DNA of 64,000 nucleotides. Origin: Oceanospirillum maris DSM 6286. GTDB lineage: Bacteria > Pseudomonadota > Gammaproteobacteria > Pseudomonadales > Halomonadaceae. Made by a program: the position numbers and the translations under genes. Positions 1 to 10,162 of the stretch are shown piece by piece. The notes beneath the pieces were generated by a model. The model made no database searches. It was not told the DNA's origin and saw nothing but the letters and a program-made list of their open reading frames with translations. The DNA lies in contig NZ_AUGW01000003.1 of assembly GCF_000422865.1 (NCBI RefSeq), forward strand, positions 186,001 to 250,000, given 5' to 3'. Each line of letters begins with the position of its first letter. The first letter of the stretch is position 1.

Positions 1-1494
1 ACGAATCATACGGATCGGTTTGATCGCTTCCGGCTGAGCTTCAATACCCAATGCCATCGTTGGGCTTTTTACAGGAAGATTATCGTAACCATAAACCCGG
101 GCCACTTCTTCAATAAGGTCCGCTTCGATGCTGATATCAAAACGATAGCTTGGTACTGCTGCGCGCCAATCATTGCCTTCTTTTGTCAGCTGTAAACCTA
201 GGCGAGTCAAAATGTCTTCAACTTTTTCAGAAGGCATTTCCATGGCAAGCATTTGATTTAGACGTTCTGAACGCAAAACAACATCATGTCGCACGGGCAG
301 CTTAGCGTTGTCTACCGCTTCAACGACAGGGCCTGCTTCACCGCCAACAATATCCAGCAGCAATTGTGTCGCACGGGCTATTGCACGGGCTTGCAAAGTG
401 AAATCGACACCACGCTCGTAACGGTGGGAGGAGTCCGTATGTAAGCCATAAGAGCGGGCGCGACCGGCAATAGAGATAGGTTCAAAGAACGCGCACTCTA
501 GGAAAATATCTGAAGTACTATCGGTGACTTTAGTTTGCTCGCCACCCATAATACCAGCCATTGCGACGGCTTTATCATGGTCTGCAATGACTAATGTGTC
601 AGCGTTAAGCTTAACCTCTGAGCCATCCAGCAGTTGTAGCGCTTCATCTTGCTCTGCCAGACGCACTTTGATACCACCAGAAAGCGTCGCCAAATCAAAG
701 GCGTGCATCGGCTGACCCAGTTCCATCAGAACAAAGTTGGTCACATCAACCACAGGATCAATGGCACGAACACCGCTGCGACGCAGTTTCTCAACCATCC
801 ATAACGGTGTTGTTGCTGTTGGGTTAATACCTTTGATAATACGACCCATATAGCGAGGGCAAGCATCACTATTGATCAGTTCAATCGGAAAAGTATCAGA
901 TACAGTCGCTTTAACGTCAGGTACGTCAGGTACGTTGACCGGCGTCTGGGCCAGCACACCGACTTCACGGGCCAGACCGGCAAGGCTTAGACAGTCACTG
1001 CGATTGGGCGTCAGATCCACTTCGATGATGGTGTCATCTAGGTTCAGGTATTCACGCAGATCAGCGCCTACCGGTGCATCAGCCGCTAGCTCCATAATAC
1101 CGCCATGGTCATCAGAGATGCCTAGCTCATCTTCGGCACATAACATGCCAAAGGATTCAACTTGGCGCAGTTTCGCTTTTTTAATTTTAAAGTCGCCCGG
1201 TAAAACCGCGCCCACTTTTGCAAAACCAGTTTTCAAACCGGCACGGGCATTCGCTGCACCACACACAATTTGAAACGTTTCTGTGCCGTCAGAAACGCTA
1301 CAAACTTGTAGTTTATCGGCATTAGGATGCTGTTCGGCGGCTAAAATTTCACCAATAACAACACCGCTGAAATCGTCAGCTGCTTTTTCTACGCCATCCA
1401 CTTCAAGACCTGAGAGGGAGAGCAGACTTTCCAACTCATCCGTTGTGATCGACGGGTTTACCCACTCGCGGAGCCACTGTTCACTGAATTTCAT
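1..1494 (-). CDS. pheT: Phenylalanyl-tRNA synthetase beta subunit, 3'-truncated by the window edge
   Basis: Charges tRNA-Phe as the beta subunit of the alpha2-beta2 enzyme in the cytoplasm. The reverse strand reads open from an ATG at 1494 ([12 protein letters not shown]) to base 1 without a stop, giving about 498 of the usual ~795 residues; the carboxyl part lies outside the window. The N-terminal tRNA-binding OB fold (with [11 protein letters not shown] at about residues 75-85) is followed by the B3/B4 editing region and the start of the B5 domain. It lies 128 nt downstream of pheS in the same direction, the usual pheST arrangement. The call rests on the family-typical N-terminus and the synteny. 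Confidence 0.96.
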   Translation of the reverse strand, partial: MKFSEQWLREWVNPSITTDELESLLSLSGLEVDGVEKAADDFSGVVIGEILAAEQHPNADKLQVCSVSDGTETFQIVCGAANARAGLKTGFAKVGAVLPGDFKIKKAKLRQVESFGMLCAEDELGISDDHGGIMELAADAPVGADLREYLNLDDTIIEVDLTPNRSDCLSLAGLAREVGVLAQTPVNVPDVPDVKATVSDTFPIELINSDACPRYMGRIIKGINPTATTPLWMVEKLRRSGVRAIDPVVDVTNFVLMELGQPMHAFDLATLSGGIKVRLAEQDEALQLLDGSEVKLNADTLVIADHDKAVAMAGIMGGEQTKVTDSTSDIFLECAFFEPISIAGRARSYGLHTDSSHRYERGVDFTLQARAIARATQLLLDIVGGEAGPVVEAVDNAKLPVRHDVVLRSERLNQMLAMEMPSEKVEDILTRLGLQLTKEGNDWRAAVPSYRFDISIEADLIEEVARVYGYDNLPVKSPTMALGIEAQPEAIKPIRMIR

Positions 1495-1622
1495 TGTTCA
1501 ATCCTGAATCTTCAATTCTTGCAACCTGCGCTCTTACTCTAATTTAAGATTTGATCTCACTATAGAGGTAAAAGCGCATTGATCGACTGCCTTAGCAGCC
1601 ACTGTTCTGGCAAATACTCGCC

Positions 1623-2658
<1,036 letters not shown>

Positions 2659-2729
2659 CAAGACTCATGCGTTAGCACGGTCATCATCATTAACCCTAAC
2701 GACACAAATTGCGTCGCTGGGAAACGATC

Positions 2730-3086
2730 TTAAGCTAGCGCTGCTTTCGCTTTCTCAACGATGGCAGCGAATACCGCTTTCTCGTGTACAGCAAGATCAG
2801 CTAGTACTTTACGGTCGATTTCAATGTTGGCATTTTTCAAACCAGCAATGAAACGGCTGTAAGATAGGCCGTTGATCCGTGCACCAGCGTTGATACGTGC
2901 AATCCACAGAGCGCGGAACTGACGTTTACGCTGACGGCGGTCACGGTACGCATACTGACCCGCTTTAATAACCGCTTGCTTAGCTACGCGGAATACACGG
3001 CTACGAGCACCGTAATAACCTTTAGCTTGCTTAAGAACTTTCTTATGACGACGACGCGCCACTACACCACGTTTTACGCGAGGCAT
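2730..3086 (-). CDS. rplT: 50S ribosomal protein L20
   Basis: L20 binds 23S rRNA early in large-subunit assembly and in enterobacteria also represses its own operon. The 118-aa product begins [16 protein letters not shown] and has the basic N-terminal extension followed by the globular C-terminal domain, exactly the family length. It starts 30 nt downstream of rpmI with a clear AGGAG upstream. The order infC-rpmI-rplT is conserved across most bacteria, which makes the assignment secure. Confidence 0.98.
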   Translation of the reverse strand: MPRVKRGVVARRRHKKVLKQAKGYYGARSRVFRVAKQAVIKAGQYAYRDRRQRKRQFRALWIARINAGARINGLSYSRFIAGLKNANIEIDRKVLADLAVHEKAVFAAIVEKAKAALA

Positions 3087-3116
3087 ACTACTCTCCTGAC
3101 TTTAGAATTCAAAAAA

Positions 3117-3311
3117 TTACAGATTAGGCAACATGCGTTTTACTAACGCCTGATCAGCAGCATGTAACTGCTTCATCGGACGCAAGTGACGCTTACGCTT
3201 AGTCGATTTTTTGGTCAGGATGTGGCTACGGAAAGATTGCTTGTGCTTAATTCCGTTACCTGTTTTGCGAAAACGCTTTGCAGCGCCGCTATTTGATTTG
3301 ATTTTAGGCAT
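3117..3311 (-). CDS. rpmI: 50S ribosomal protein L35
   Basis: Small basic large-subunit protein of 64 aa beginning [14 protein letters not shown]. An in-frame upstream start would add MLFT, but the family always begins MPKIK, so the start at 3311 is chosen. It lies between infC and rplT, with a 107-nt infC-rpmI spacer. In E. coli the equivalent region takes part in L20-mediated translational control; no such pseudoknot was demonstrated here. Confidence 0.97.
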   Translation of the reverse strand: MPKIKSNSGAAKRFRKTGNGIKHKQSFRSHILTKKSTKRKRHLRPMKQLHAADQALVKRMLPNL

Positions 3312-3418
3312 TGTAAACAACACTCCGCATTCAAGTTTTTTTATCTGATAAGCAATACTAAGCCACTAAGCCTGATCGTTAGACGATCAAGCAAAGCGGT
3401 TAAGATATTGAACCAGGA

Positions 3419-3958
3419 TTACTTTTTCTTCTTCGGCGACAGCAGCATCACCATCTGACGGCCTTCAAGTCTCGGACGAGACTCAACGACAATCATATCA
3501 CCGAGGTCAGCTTCAATGCGTTGCATCAGCTTCATACCCAGTTCTTGGTGAGCCATCTCACGACCACGAAAACGTAGTGTGATTTTTGCTCTGTCACCCT
3601 CTTCAAGGAAACGTATCAGGTTGCGCAGTTTTACCTGATAATCCCCATCTTCCGTACCAGGACGGAACTTAACTTCCTTGACTTTAGTCTGAGTTTGGTT
3701 CTTCTTCTGAGCTGCTTTCTGTTTCTTCAGCTCATACTGATAACGACCGTAGTCCATAATCTTACATACGATCGGCTCAGACTTAGCAATTTGAACCAAA
3801 TCCAGACCGGCCTCTGCAGCTTTCGCTAAGGCTTCAGCAAGTGGTACAACGCCCACCTGTTCGCCATCAGCATCAATTAAGCGCAGTTCCTTAGCACGAA
3901 TGTTCTCATTAATTGGCGCAACCTCTACGTTGCGACCTCTTGGGTTATTCCGCTTAAT
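3419..3958 (-). CDS. infC: Translation initiation factor IF-3, ATT start codon
   Basis: IF-3 prevents premature subunit joining and proofreads the start codon on the 30S subunit. The conserved C-terminal part is obvious ([12 protein letters not shown], then [18 protein letters not shown]). The first ATG/GTG/TTG-based start would remove the N-terminal domain. Reading upstream in frame gives [21 protein letters not shown], which matches the expected IF-3 N-terminus and starts at an ATT codon (3956-3958). GGAG at 3967-3970 lies 8 nt upstream of it. The product is then 179 aa, the normal size. An ATT start is the hallmark of IF-3 autoregulation in E. coli. It begins 23 nt after the thrS stop. Confidence 0.95.
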   Translation of the reverse strand: MKRNNPRGRNVEVAPINENIRAKELRLIDADGEQVGVVPLAEALAKAAEAGLDLVQIAKSEPIVCKIMDYGRYQYELKKQKAAQKKNQTQTKVKEVKFRPGTEDGDYQVKLRNLIRFLEEGDRAKITLRFRGREMAHQELGMKLMQRIEADLGDMIVVESRPRLEGRQMVMLLSPKKKK

Positions 3959-3970
3959 AGCTAAATCTCC
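3956..3970 (-). promoter_or_regulatory. infC ribosome binding site with non-canonical ATT start
   Basis: Minus-strand GGAG (3967-3970), 8-nt spacer, then ATT as the initiation codon (3956-3958). IF-3 discriminates against ATT starts, so this pairing allows the protein to repress its own translation, as established for E. coli infC. The start is inferred from N-terminal homology and RBS placement, not from an experiment. Confidence 0.85.
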
Positions 3971-3981
3971 AATAATTCTTT

Positions 3982-5877
3982 TTAGCAGCCAGAACTCAGC
4001 AGGGCTTCTACTTGCTCTAAGCTCATGCTACCTAAGTCTTCACCAGACCGAGTACGCAGAGCTACTGTTCCTGACTCTACTTCTTTATCGCCGATAACGG
4101 CAAGATAAGGCACTTTATGAATTGTGTGCTCACGGATTTTAAAGCCGATTTTTTCGTTTCTCAAGTCCGAAGATGCACGAATGCCTTTATTTCTCAGGCT
4201 TTTTTCAATTTTTGAGCAATAATCGGCTTGTTTATCAGTAATATTCATTACTACAAGCTGTTTTGGTGCCAACCAAGTCGGCAGTGCGCCAGCGTAGTGT
4301 TCAATTAAAATACCGATAAAGCGCTCGAAAGAACCCAAAATCGCACGATGCAACATGACAGGTGTATGACGCTCACCATCGTGATCAACAAATTCAGCGC
4401 CTAAACGCCCCGGCATCGAGAAGTCTACCTGAATAGTACCACATTGCCACACACGACCGAGACAATCTTTTAGTGAGAATTCAATTTTAGGGCCATAAAA
4501 GGCACCTTCACCTGGCAATTCTTCCCAATCAAGGTTCTTCATGGTTAAAGCATCAGCAAGGGCTCGCTCAGACTTATCCCAGACTTCATCAGAACCTACG
4601 CGCTCTTCTGGTCGAGTCGACAGTTTGTATTCAATGTCGGTGAAACCAAAATCATGATAAACCTTATGTAAGAAATCAATAAAGTTTAATACTTCGTCTT
4701 GGATCTGATTTTCTGTGCAGAAGATATGCGCATCATCTTGAGTAAAGCCACGAACACGCATCAAGCCGTGCAAAGAACCAGAAAACTCATTACGGTGGCA
4801 CGAGCCAAATTCAGCCAAACGTAGCGGTAGGTCACGGTATGACTTCAGGCCTTGGTTGAAGATCTGAATATGGCAAGGACAGTTCATCGGCTTAACGGCG
4901 TAGTCTCTATGCTCTGAGTGAGTCGTAAACATCTGGTCATGGAATTTCTCCCAATGGCCTGATTTTTCCCAAAGAGTACGTTCTACAACCTGTGGTGTTT
5001 TAATCTCTTTATAATCATGGTCATCCAGCATGCGGCGCATATAGCTTTCAATGGTCTGATATAAAGACCAGCCTTCAGGATGCCAAAACACCATGCCCGG
5101 TGCTTCTTCTTGCATATGGAACAGGTTCAGCTGCTTACCCAGCTTACGGTGATCGCGTTTTTCAGCTTCTTCTAAACGGTGCAAATGCTCTTTAAGGGTT
5201 TTTTTATCCCCCCAAGCGGTACCATAAATACGCTGTAGCATTTCATTCTTAGAATCGCCACGCCAATAAGCACCGGCAACTTTCATCAATTTGAATGCTT
5301 TAATATGACCTGTCGATGGCACATGAGGACCACGACACAGATCAATAAAATCACCTTGACTATAAAAAGACAAAGGCTGATCACCAGGAATATCCTTGAT
5401 AATCTCTACTTTGTACTTTTCACCTTTTTCTTCAAATAGACGAATAGCCTCTTCGCGAGATAATACAGAACGATCAATCTTGTGATCTTTCTTCACTAAC
5501 TCTTTCATGCGCCCTTCAATTTTTTCTAAATCTTCAGGCGTAAATGGGCGTTCAAATGCAAAATCGTAGTAGAAGCCGTTATCAATGACAGGCCCTATTG
5601 TAACCTGAGCCTCTGGAAACAGATCTTGGACAGCCATAGCCATCAAATGAGCACATGAGTGGCGAATGGTATCAATACCTTCTTCGTCACGGGCGGTCAA
5701 AATAGCAAGATCGCTGTCTTCTTCAATAAGAAATGAAGTATCAACGGGTGTTCCATTTACTTTACCGGCTAATGCGGCTTTAGCTAAACCAGCGCCGATA
5801 TCCGCAGCAACATCATGTACAGTTACCGCTTGATTAAATGAACGCTGACTACCATCAGGAAGAGTAATTACGGGCAT
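3982..5877 (-). CDS. thrS: Threonyl-tRNA synthetase
   Basis: Charges tRNA-Thr and edits mischarged serine. The 631-aa product starts [10 protein letters not shown], the family N-terminus. A 17-residue longer reading upstream is rejected because AGGA lies 7 nt before this ATG. Domains are TGS (about 1-60), the editing domain with [10 protein letters not shown] (about 70-80), the class II catalytic core with the zinc-cysteine motif [10 protein letters not shown] (about 330) and the anticodon-binding domain from about 530. It is the first gene of the thrS-infC-rpmI-rplT-pheST cluster. No E. coli-like thrS translational operator was identified. Confidence 0.97.
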   Translation of the reverse strand: MPVITLPDGSQRSFNQAVTVHDVAADIGAGLAKAALAGKVNGTPVDTSFLIEEDSDLAILTARDEEGIDTIRHSCAHLMAMAVQDLFPEAQVTIGPVIDNGFYYDFAFERPFTPEDLEKIEGRMKELVKKDHKIDRSVLSREEAIRLFEEKGEKYKVEIIKDIPGDQPLSFYSQGDFIDLCRGPHVPSTGHIKAFKLMKVAGAYWRGDSKNEMLQRIYGTAWGDKKTLKEHLHRLEEAEKRDHRKLGKQLNLFHMQEEAPGMVFWHPEGWSLYQTIESYMRRMLDDHDYKEIKTPQVVERTLWEKSGHWEKFHDQMFTTHSEHRDYAVKPMNCPCHIQIFNQGLKSYRDLPLRLAEFGSCHRNEFSGSLHGLMRVRGFTQDDAHIFCTENQIQDEVLNFIDFLHKVYHDFGFTDIEYKLSTRPEERVGSDEVWDKSERALADALTMKNLDWEELPGEGAFYGPKIEFSLKDCLGRVWQCGTIQVDFSMPGRLGAEFVDHDGERHTPVMLHRAILGSFERFIGILIEHYAGALPTWLAPKQLVVMNITDKQADYCSKIEKSLRNKGIRASSDLRNEKIGFKIREHTIHKVPYLAVIGDKEVESGTVALRTRSGEDLGSMSLEQVEALLSSGC

Positions 5878-6121
5878 GACAAGTCCTATATCACATAGAC
5901 CGACCCCTACGAAAGGCCTGTCTGTCAATTGATTAGAAAATACGAGTTAAACAATATATTAACTTCACGAAAACCTAGTCAGAATGCAAAAAAACAAACA
6001 CTTGAAGAGGCAAGGCGCGAGATAATATCACTTCAAGAACGGTCGCGCTATCGCATGGGCAAAAACATTAGATGACACTAAAAAATACAGCCTTTATCAT
6101 AGCCTTAGTACCCTTATTAGT

Positions 6122-6149
6122 GCTGCTGGTGCAGCCTTTTTCTTTTTTT
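6122..6149 (+). terminator. Possible intrinsic terminator without an upstream plus-strand gene
   Basis: GCTGC, loop TGGT, GCAGC, then CTTTTTCTTTTTTT. The 5-bp stem is short but the T-tract is long. There is no annotated plus-strand gene before it, so if functional it would end a small RNA or antisense transcript from the thrS promoter region. Low confidence. Confidence 0.35.
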
Positions 6150-6286
6150 CATTGTATATTGAGGCACTTAAGTCATAGTTTTAATCCCAACTAAGCCACA
6201 GGCTACAAATTGGATGCTAAAAACATATCAGTTTTAATACAGCGAATGATAAATAAGCACCCACAGAAGAACATGACTAGATCAAA

Positions 6287-6334
6287 CTCTATACCAAGCT
6301 CCAAATAAAGCTCTAAACCAAGTTCTAGACCAAG
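6287..6334. repeat. Four degenerate 12-nt tandem units
   Basis: Units CTCTATACCAAG, CTCCAAATAAAG, CTCTAAACCAAG and TTCTAGACCAAG follow each other exactly in register. The array ends 30 nt before the HD-GYP start codon, so it lies in that gene's 5' leader or promoter. Confidence 0.7.
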
Positions 6335-6364
6335 ACCCGAGCACTCGTAATCAAGGCAATTTTT

Positions 6365-7999
6365 ATGCAAAACCTCAGTCTCGCGCCCAATATATCAACA
6401 CTTGATACGCTCAATGAGATTGGCATTGCTCTTTCCGTTGAAAGTGATATGGACAGCTTACTCGAGCGGATTCTAATCAATGCCAAAAAGCTAACCAGTG
6501 CCGACGGTGGGACGCTGTATCTCTATAACAGCAAAATAAAATCTCTTGAGTTTAAAATTGTCCGCACCGACTCTTTGGGCATTAAGCTCGGAGGGAAGAC
6601 AGGCGCGCCGATTAGTGCAAACTTTCGCCCGCTGCCTCTTTTTCTAGAAGATGGAACACCAAACGAGCAGATGATTGCTGCCTACGCAGTCCTGCACGAC
6701 AAAACCATCAATATTGAAGATGCCTACACAGCCACTCAGTTTGATTTCTCCGGCACCCGAAAATTCGATGAAAGCACGGGATATCGCTCTAAGTCGTTTC
6801 TAACAATCCCGATGACCAACCATGAAAACGATATCATGGCCGTTCTTCAACTGCTGAATAAGGTCGATGAGAATGGCATCGTTATTCCTTTTTCACATCA
6901 AGATCAAGAACTTGCTGAATCTCTAGCATCTCAAGCAGCCGTTGCTTTAACGAATAAAGAGCTAATCGATGAAATGCAAAATCTGTTTGATGCTTTTATC
7001 AAACTAATCGCAACGGCCATCGATGACAAGTCACCTCACACGGGCAATCACTGTCGCCGTGTGCCGGAAGCCACCATGATGATCGCAGAGGCCGCCCATA
7101 ATTCAGATGATGATTATTTTAAGTCCTTTACGATGGATTCATCCGATCGCTACGAATTAAAGGTCGCTTCGTGGCTGCATGACTGTGGAAAAATCACAAC
7201 CCCCGTTCATGTGGTAGAGAAAGCCACAAAGCTAGAAACTATCCACGATAGAATTGAATTAGTTGCTGCGCGTTTTGAAATCCTAAAGCGGGATCTAGAA
7301 ATATCCATGCTAAAACAAAGGATTAGTGCGTTTGAAAAAGGCGAAACAGATCACACTTCCATCATTGATCACTATGAAAAACTTGCTGAATCCCTAGCAG
7401 AAGATCTAACGTACGTTAGAGAGTGTAATAAGGGCGGGGAGTTTATGGCCGACACAAAAATCGCCCATGTGGAAAGCCTGTCAAAATTGACGTGGATCGA
7501 TATGGAGGGCAACACACAGCCTCTTATTACAGAAGATGAGTGTTATAACTTGAGCATCCGCCGAGGGACAATCACTCAAGAAGAACGTGAGATCATCAAT
7601 AATCATATGACGATCACAATTCGCATGTTGGAGCAGCTTCCATTTCCAAAGCACTTGCGTAATGTTCCAGAATACGCAGGCGGGCACCATGAACGAATGG
7701 ATGGTAAAGGCTACCCTAAAGGGTTAACTCGCGACCAGATGTCTATTCCAGCACGCATTATGGCTGTCGCCGATGTTTTTGAAGCTCTAACATCTGCCGA
7801 TCGACCGTATAAGAAAGCGATGCCACTAACTCAGGCATTAACGATTATGGGACGCATGGTTGAAGATAATCATTTAGATCCTGATATTTTTCGTTTATTT
7901 GTAACAACAAAGACATATTTGCAATATGCAACGAAGTTTCTAAAACCTGAACAAATTGATAAGGTTGATACTTCAAGCCTGCCAGGGATAGCTAGCTAA
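6365..7999 (+). CDS. GAF and HD-GYP domain cyclic-di-GMP phosphodiesterase
   Basis: Predicted to hydrolyse cyclic-di-GMP. The 544-aa soluble protein has an N-terminal GAF sensor domain (about 15-200, SADGGTLYLY near residue 46) and a C-terminal HD-GYP domain. The metal-binding HD pair is in WLHDCGKI (about 270-277) and the second half is GGHHERMDGKGYP (about 439-451) followed by ARIMAVADVFEAL. The spacing between these halves, about 165 residues, is much longer than in classical HD-GYP domains and includes a predicted helical insert. Start has AAGG 8-10 nt upstream. It is followed by a cyclic-nucleotide phosphodiesterase gene on the same strand. Confidence 0.88.
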   Translation: MQNLSLAPNISTLDTLNEIGIALSVESDMDSLLERILINAKKLTSADGGTLYLYNSKIKSLEFKIVRTDSLGIKLGGKTGAPISANFRPLPLFLEDGTPNEQMIAAYAVLHDKTINIEDAYTATQFDFSGTRKFDESTGYRSKSFLTIPMTNHENDIMAVLQLLNKVDENGIVIPFSHQDQELAESLASQAAVALTNKELIDEMQNLFDAFIKLIATAIDDKSPHTGNHCRRVPEATMMIAEAAHNSDDDYFKSFTMDSSDRYELKVASWLHDCGKITTPVHVVEKATKLETIHDRIELVAARFEILKRDLEISMLKQRISAFEKGETDHTSIIDHYEKLAESLAEDLTYVRECNKGGEFMADTKIAHVESLSKLTWIDMEGNTQPLITEDECYNLSIRRGTITQEEREIINNHMTITIRMLEQLPFPKHLRNVPEYAGGHHERMDGKGYPKGLTRDQMSIPARIMAVADVFEALTSADRPYKKAMPLTQALTIMGRMVEDNHLDPDIFRLFVTTKTYLQYATKFLKPEQIDKVDTSSLPGIAS

Positions 8000-8000
8000 T

Positions 8001-8041
8001 GCTTAGTGATAAAAAACACCAGCTTAACGATAAAAAATACC
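8001..8041. repeat. Two imperfect 21-nt tandem units after the HD-GYP stop codon
   Basis: GCTTAGTGATAAAAAACACC followed by A, then GCTTAACGATAAAAAATACC. The first unit begins one base after the stop codon of the HD-GYP gene. It is one of several short duplications at gene ends in this window. Confidence 0.6.
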
Positions 8042-8091
8042 CATAAGCAAGCGACAACCATAACCAGCATGAGATAAAGGACATTACAACG

Positions 8092-8859
8092 ATGTGGATT
8101 TCGATTCTAGGCTGCAGCGGAGGCATCGGGCCTGGTAACCGTACAACCTCTATATTAGTTGATAACGACATTCTGCTAGATGCTGGAAGCGGCGTTGGCG
8201 ATCTTCAAATGCAACAGATGATTCAGATAAAGCATATTTTCATCTCACACTCTCATCTTGACCATATTGCCTTTCTTCCTTTTTTGGTCGATAGCATTTT
8301 CAGCCAAATAGAAGAACCGATACAGGTTTATGCGCTACCAGAAACGATTAAAGCACTTAAAGCTCATATCTTTAATTGGGTAGTATGGCCTGATTTTTCT
8401 GAGCTTCCGAATAAAGAAAAACCTGTTTTGGTTTTCAACGAGATAGCACCCTATCAAGATATACAGGTTGGAGAGCGCAACATAACCGCAGTGCCCGTCG
8501 AACATGTCGTGCCTGGGGTAGGTTATGTCGTGACAAACCAGCAAGGAAAAACGTTTGCGTTTAGTGGCGATACCGCTACTAATGATACCCTTTGGGAAGA
8601 GCTTAATAAGCGGCCAAGAGTTGACACGCTTATGATTGAGGCCGGTTATCCCAACAGCATGGAGTCCCTCAGCAAATTAGCTAAGCACTACACGCCTCAG
8701 ATCTTGGCACAAGATATTAAGAAGCTAAAGCACCGGCCTCATTTAATGATCTCTCATTTAAAACCGGGGTTAGAAGTCCAAATCTCCGAAGAATTACACG
8801 AAGAGCTCAAAGATTATAAGATCACCTGCATTAAAAGTGGCGATAGCATTCAGCTATAA
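8092..8859 (+). CDS. Class II-type 3',5'-cyclic-nucleotide phosphodiesterase, metallo-beta-lactamase fold
   Basis: Predicted to cleave cAMP to AMP. The 255-aa protein has an MBL fold. The HSHLDHI sequence at residues 53-59 is the class II cyclic-nucleotide phosphodiesterase signature. The N-terminal GCSGGIGPGNRTTS and the later AFSGDT also fit the family. AAGGA lies 10 nt before the ATG. It stands 92 nt after the HD-GYP gene on the same strand, so two second-messenger hydrolases may be co-transcribed. An alternative is a ribonuclease Z-like hydrolase, but the HxHLDH motif and length favour the cyclic-nucleotide enzyme. Confidence 0.8.
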   Translation: MWISILGCSGGIGPGNRTTSILVDNDILLDAGSGVGDLQMQQMIQIKHIFISHSHLDHIAFLPFLVDSIFSQIEEPIQVYALPETIKALKAHIFNWVVWPDFSELPNKEKPVLVFNEIAPYQDIQVGERNITAVPVEHVVPGVGYVVTNQQGKTFAFSGDTATNDTLWEELNKRPRVDTLMIEAGYPNSMESLSKLAKHYTPQILAQDIKKLKHRPHLMISHLKPGLEVQISEELHEELKDYKITCIKSGDSIQL

Positions 8860-8930
8860 CCCTAGTTGCAACTATAAAATAGTTCCAACCATTAAAGCCT
8901 AATCGTTAAGCTCTAGCCGTTGACTACTAA

Positions 8931-9995
8931 CTAACACTTCGGCTCGATGCAATCACTGTCACTGTCTTTATAATAATCGTGCAGATGGCGTAGTAACACC
9001 ATAATGATCGCTGCCACGGGAAGAGCGATCAACACACCAACAAAACCCGCCAGCTGACCACCTGCCATAATCGCAAAAATAACGGTCACAGGGTGCAAGC
9101 CAATCTTATCTCCCACTAGCAGCGGCGTTAAAGCAAAGCTCTCTAACAACTGGCCAGCACCAAAGACTAACGCGATCCAGACCAGCGGCATCCACTCTCC
9201 AAACTGAAACCAGCCAGCCAAAAGCCCCGCACCGATACCAATAATAGCGCCAAGATAAGGCACGATACTGGCAAGCCCTGCAAGCAAACCAACAACCAAC
9301 GCCAATTTAAGCCCAACCAGCCAAAGCCCCGAAGCGTAAATAACGCTCAAACAAAGCATGACAAGCAACTGCCCTTTAATAAAAGAGCCTAAAACCTCAT
9401 CGCACTCCACAGCCAAAGCTTCAGTTTTTTCTTGATAACGGTTAGGGAATAAATTGAGCACTTTAAACTTCAAGCGATCCCAATCCAACAATAGATAAAA
9501 GGTAACCACAGGGATAAGTCCAATATTGATGAGACCACCGATCAAGGCCATACCCGATTGCCCAATTTCCTTTAAAACCAACCCAACAATAGAACCCGCT
9601 TGACCAAGATGGCCGCTGAGCGCCTTTTGAATCATATCAAACTCAAACGTACCGACTTCTATACCGGTATATTGCTCAAGTAGCGGAACTGCAGTTGATT
9701 TTAACCAGTGAATGCCAACAGGAATAAACTCCTGAATTAATACCAACTGTCGACCGAGCAAAGGAATAAGAAAAAGCAGTAACAAAGTAAAAAACAACGT
9801 TAGACACAAAAAAACCAAGACAACTGAAAATCGTCGTGATAGCCCTCTATCTTCCAACCAATCTGCAAAGGGATCACCTATATAGGCCAATAACATGCCA
9901 GCTAAAAACGGCATAAGAATAGGCTGTAACAAATAGATAAGCGCAACACTGGCAACAAGTGCAATGACAATAATTCTTTGCTGAACACTACCCAT
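8931..9995 (-). CDS. perM: AI-2E/PerM family membrane permease
   Basis: Integral inner-membrane protein of 354 aa with about eight hydrophobic segments, of the PerM/YdiK/TqsA superfamily. The substrate of this subgroup is not established. The ATG at 9995 is preferred over one 9 nt upstream because AAGG lies 9 nt from it and directly abuts the other. DUF2066-perM divergent from purM is the order seen in pseudomonads, where hda usually follows; no hda is present here. The C-terminus carries an acidic tail (YYKDSDSDCIEPKC). Confidence 0.85.
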   Translation of the reverse strand: MGSVQQRIIVIALVASVALIYLLQPILMPFLAGMLLAYIGDPFADWLEDRGLSRRFSVVLVFLCLTLFFTLLLLFLIPLLGRQLVLIQEFIPVGIHWLKSTAVPLLEQYTGIEVGTFEFDMIQKALSGHLGQAGSIVGLVLKEIGQSGMALIGGLINIGLIPVVTFYLLLDWDRLKFKVLNLFPNRYQEKTEALAVECDEVLGSFIKGQLLVMLCLSVIYASGLWLVGLKLALVVGLLAGLASIVPYLGAIIGIGAGLLAGWFQFGEWMPLVWIALVFGAGQLLESFALTPLLVGDKIGLHPVTVIFAIMAGGQLAGFVGVLIALPVAAIIMVLLRHLHDYYKDSDSDCIEPKC

Positions 9996-10089
9996 TACAA
10001 CCATCCTTAATGACTACTGTATAAACTAATACCTTTTAATAGGTGCCATTACCAATTACTAATAAGTACTTTTACCTCAGTATTTTCCT

Positions 10090-10153
10090 AAGTAAACAGG
10101 CATTCAAGTACACAGGCATTCAAATACATAAGCATTTAAGTACGTAGATATTT
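10090..10153. repeat. Four tandem 16-nt repeats between DUF2066 and perM
   Basis: Units AAGTAAACAGGCATTC, AAGTACACAGGCATTC, AAATACATAAGCATTT and AAGTACGTAGATATTT lie in exact register. The array begins about 9 nt beyond the DUF2066 stop codon (minus strand) and decays toward that gene. A fifth partial unit (AAACACC) follows. Confidence 0.9.
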
Positions 10154-10162
10154 AAACACCGT

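Larger units (their letters stand above)
5878..6364. other. Divergent intergenic region between thrS and the HD-GYP gene
   Basis: 487 nt with no convincing coding frame. It must hold the thrS promoter (minus) and that of the HD-GYP gene (plus). It contains a separated inverted repeat CTTGAAG/CTTCAAG around 6002-6037. A small GCTGC-TGGT-GCAGC hairpin followed by T-rich sequence lies at 6122-6149 on the plus strand and could terminate a short RNA. Four degenerate 12-nt tandem units lie at 6287-6334. No strong sigma-70 pair was picked with confidence. Confidence 0.6.

Noticed and set aside
2664-2693. Leader peptide MMMTVLTHES before pheS
   Set aside because: No phenylalanine codons, so it cannot act like pheM; kept only as part of the open question on the hairpin.
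10090-10153. Possible CRISPR array
   Set aside because: Units are directly adjacent with no unique spacers and no cas genes are present.
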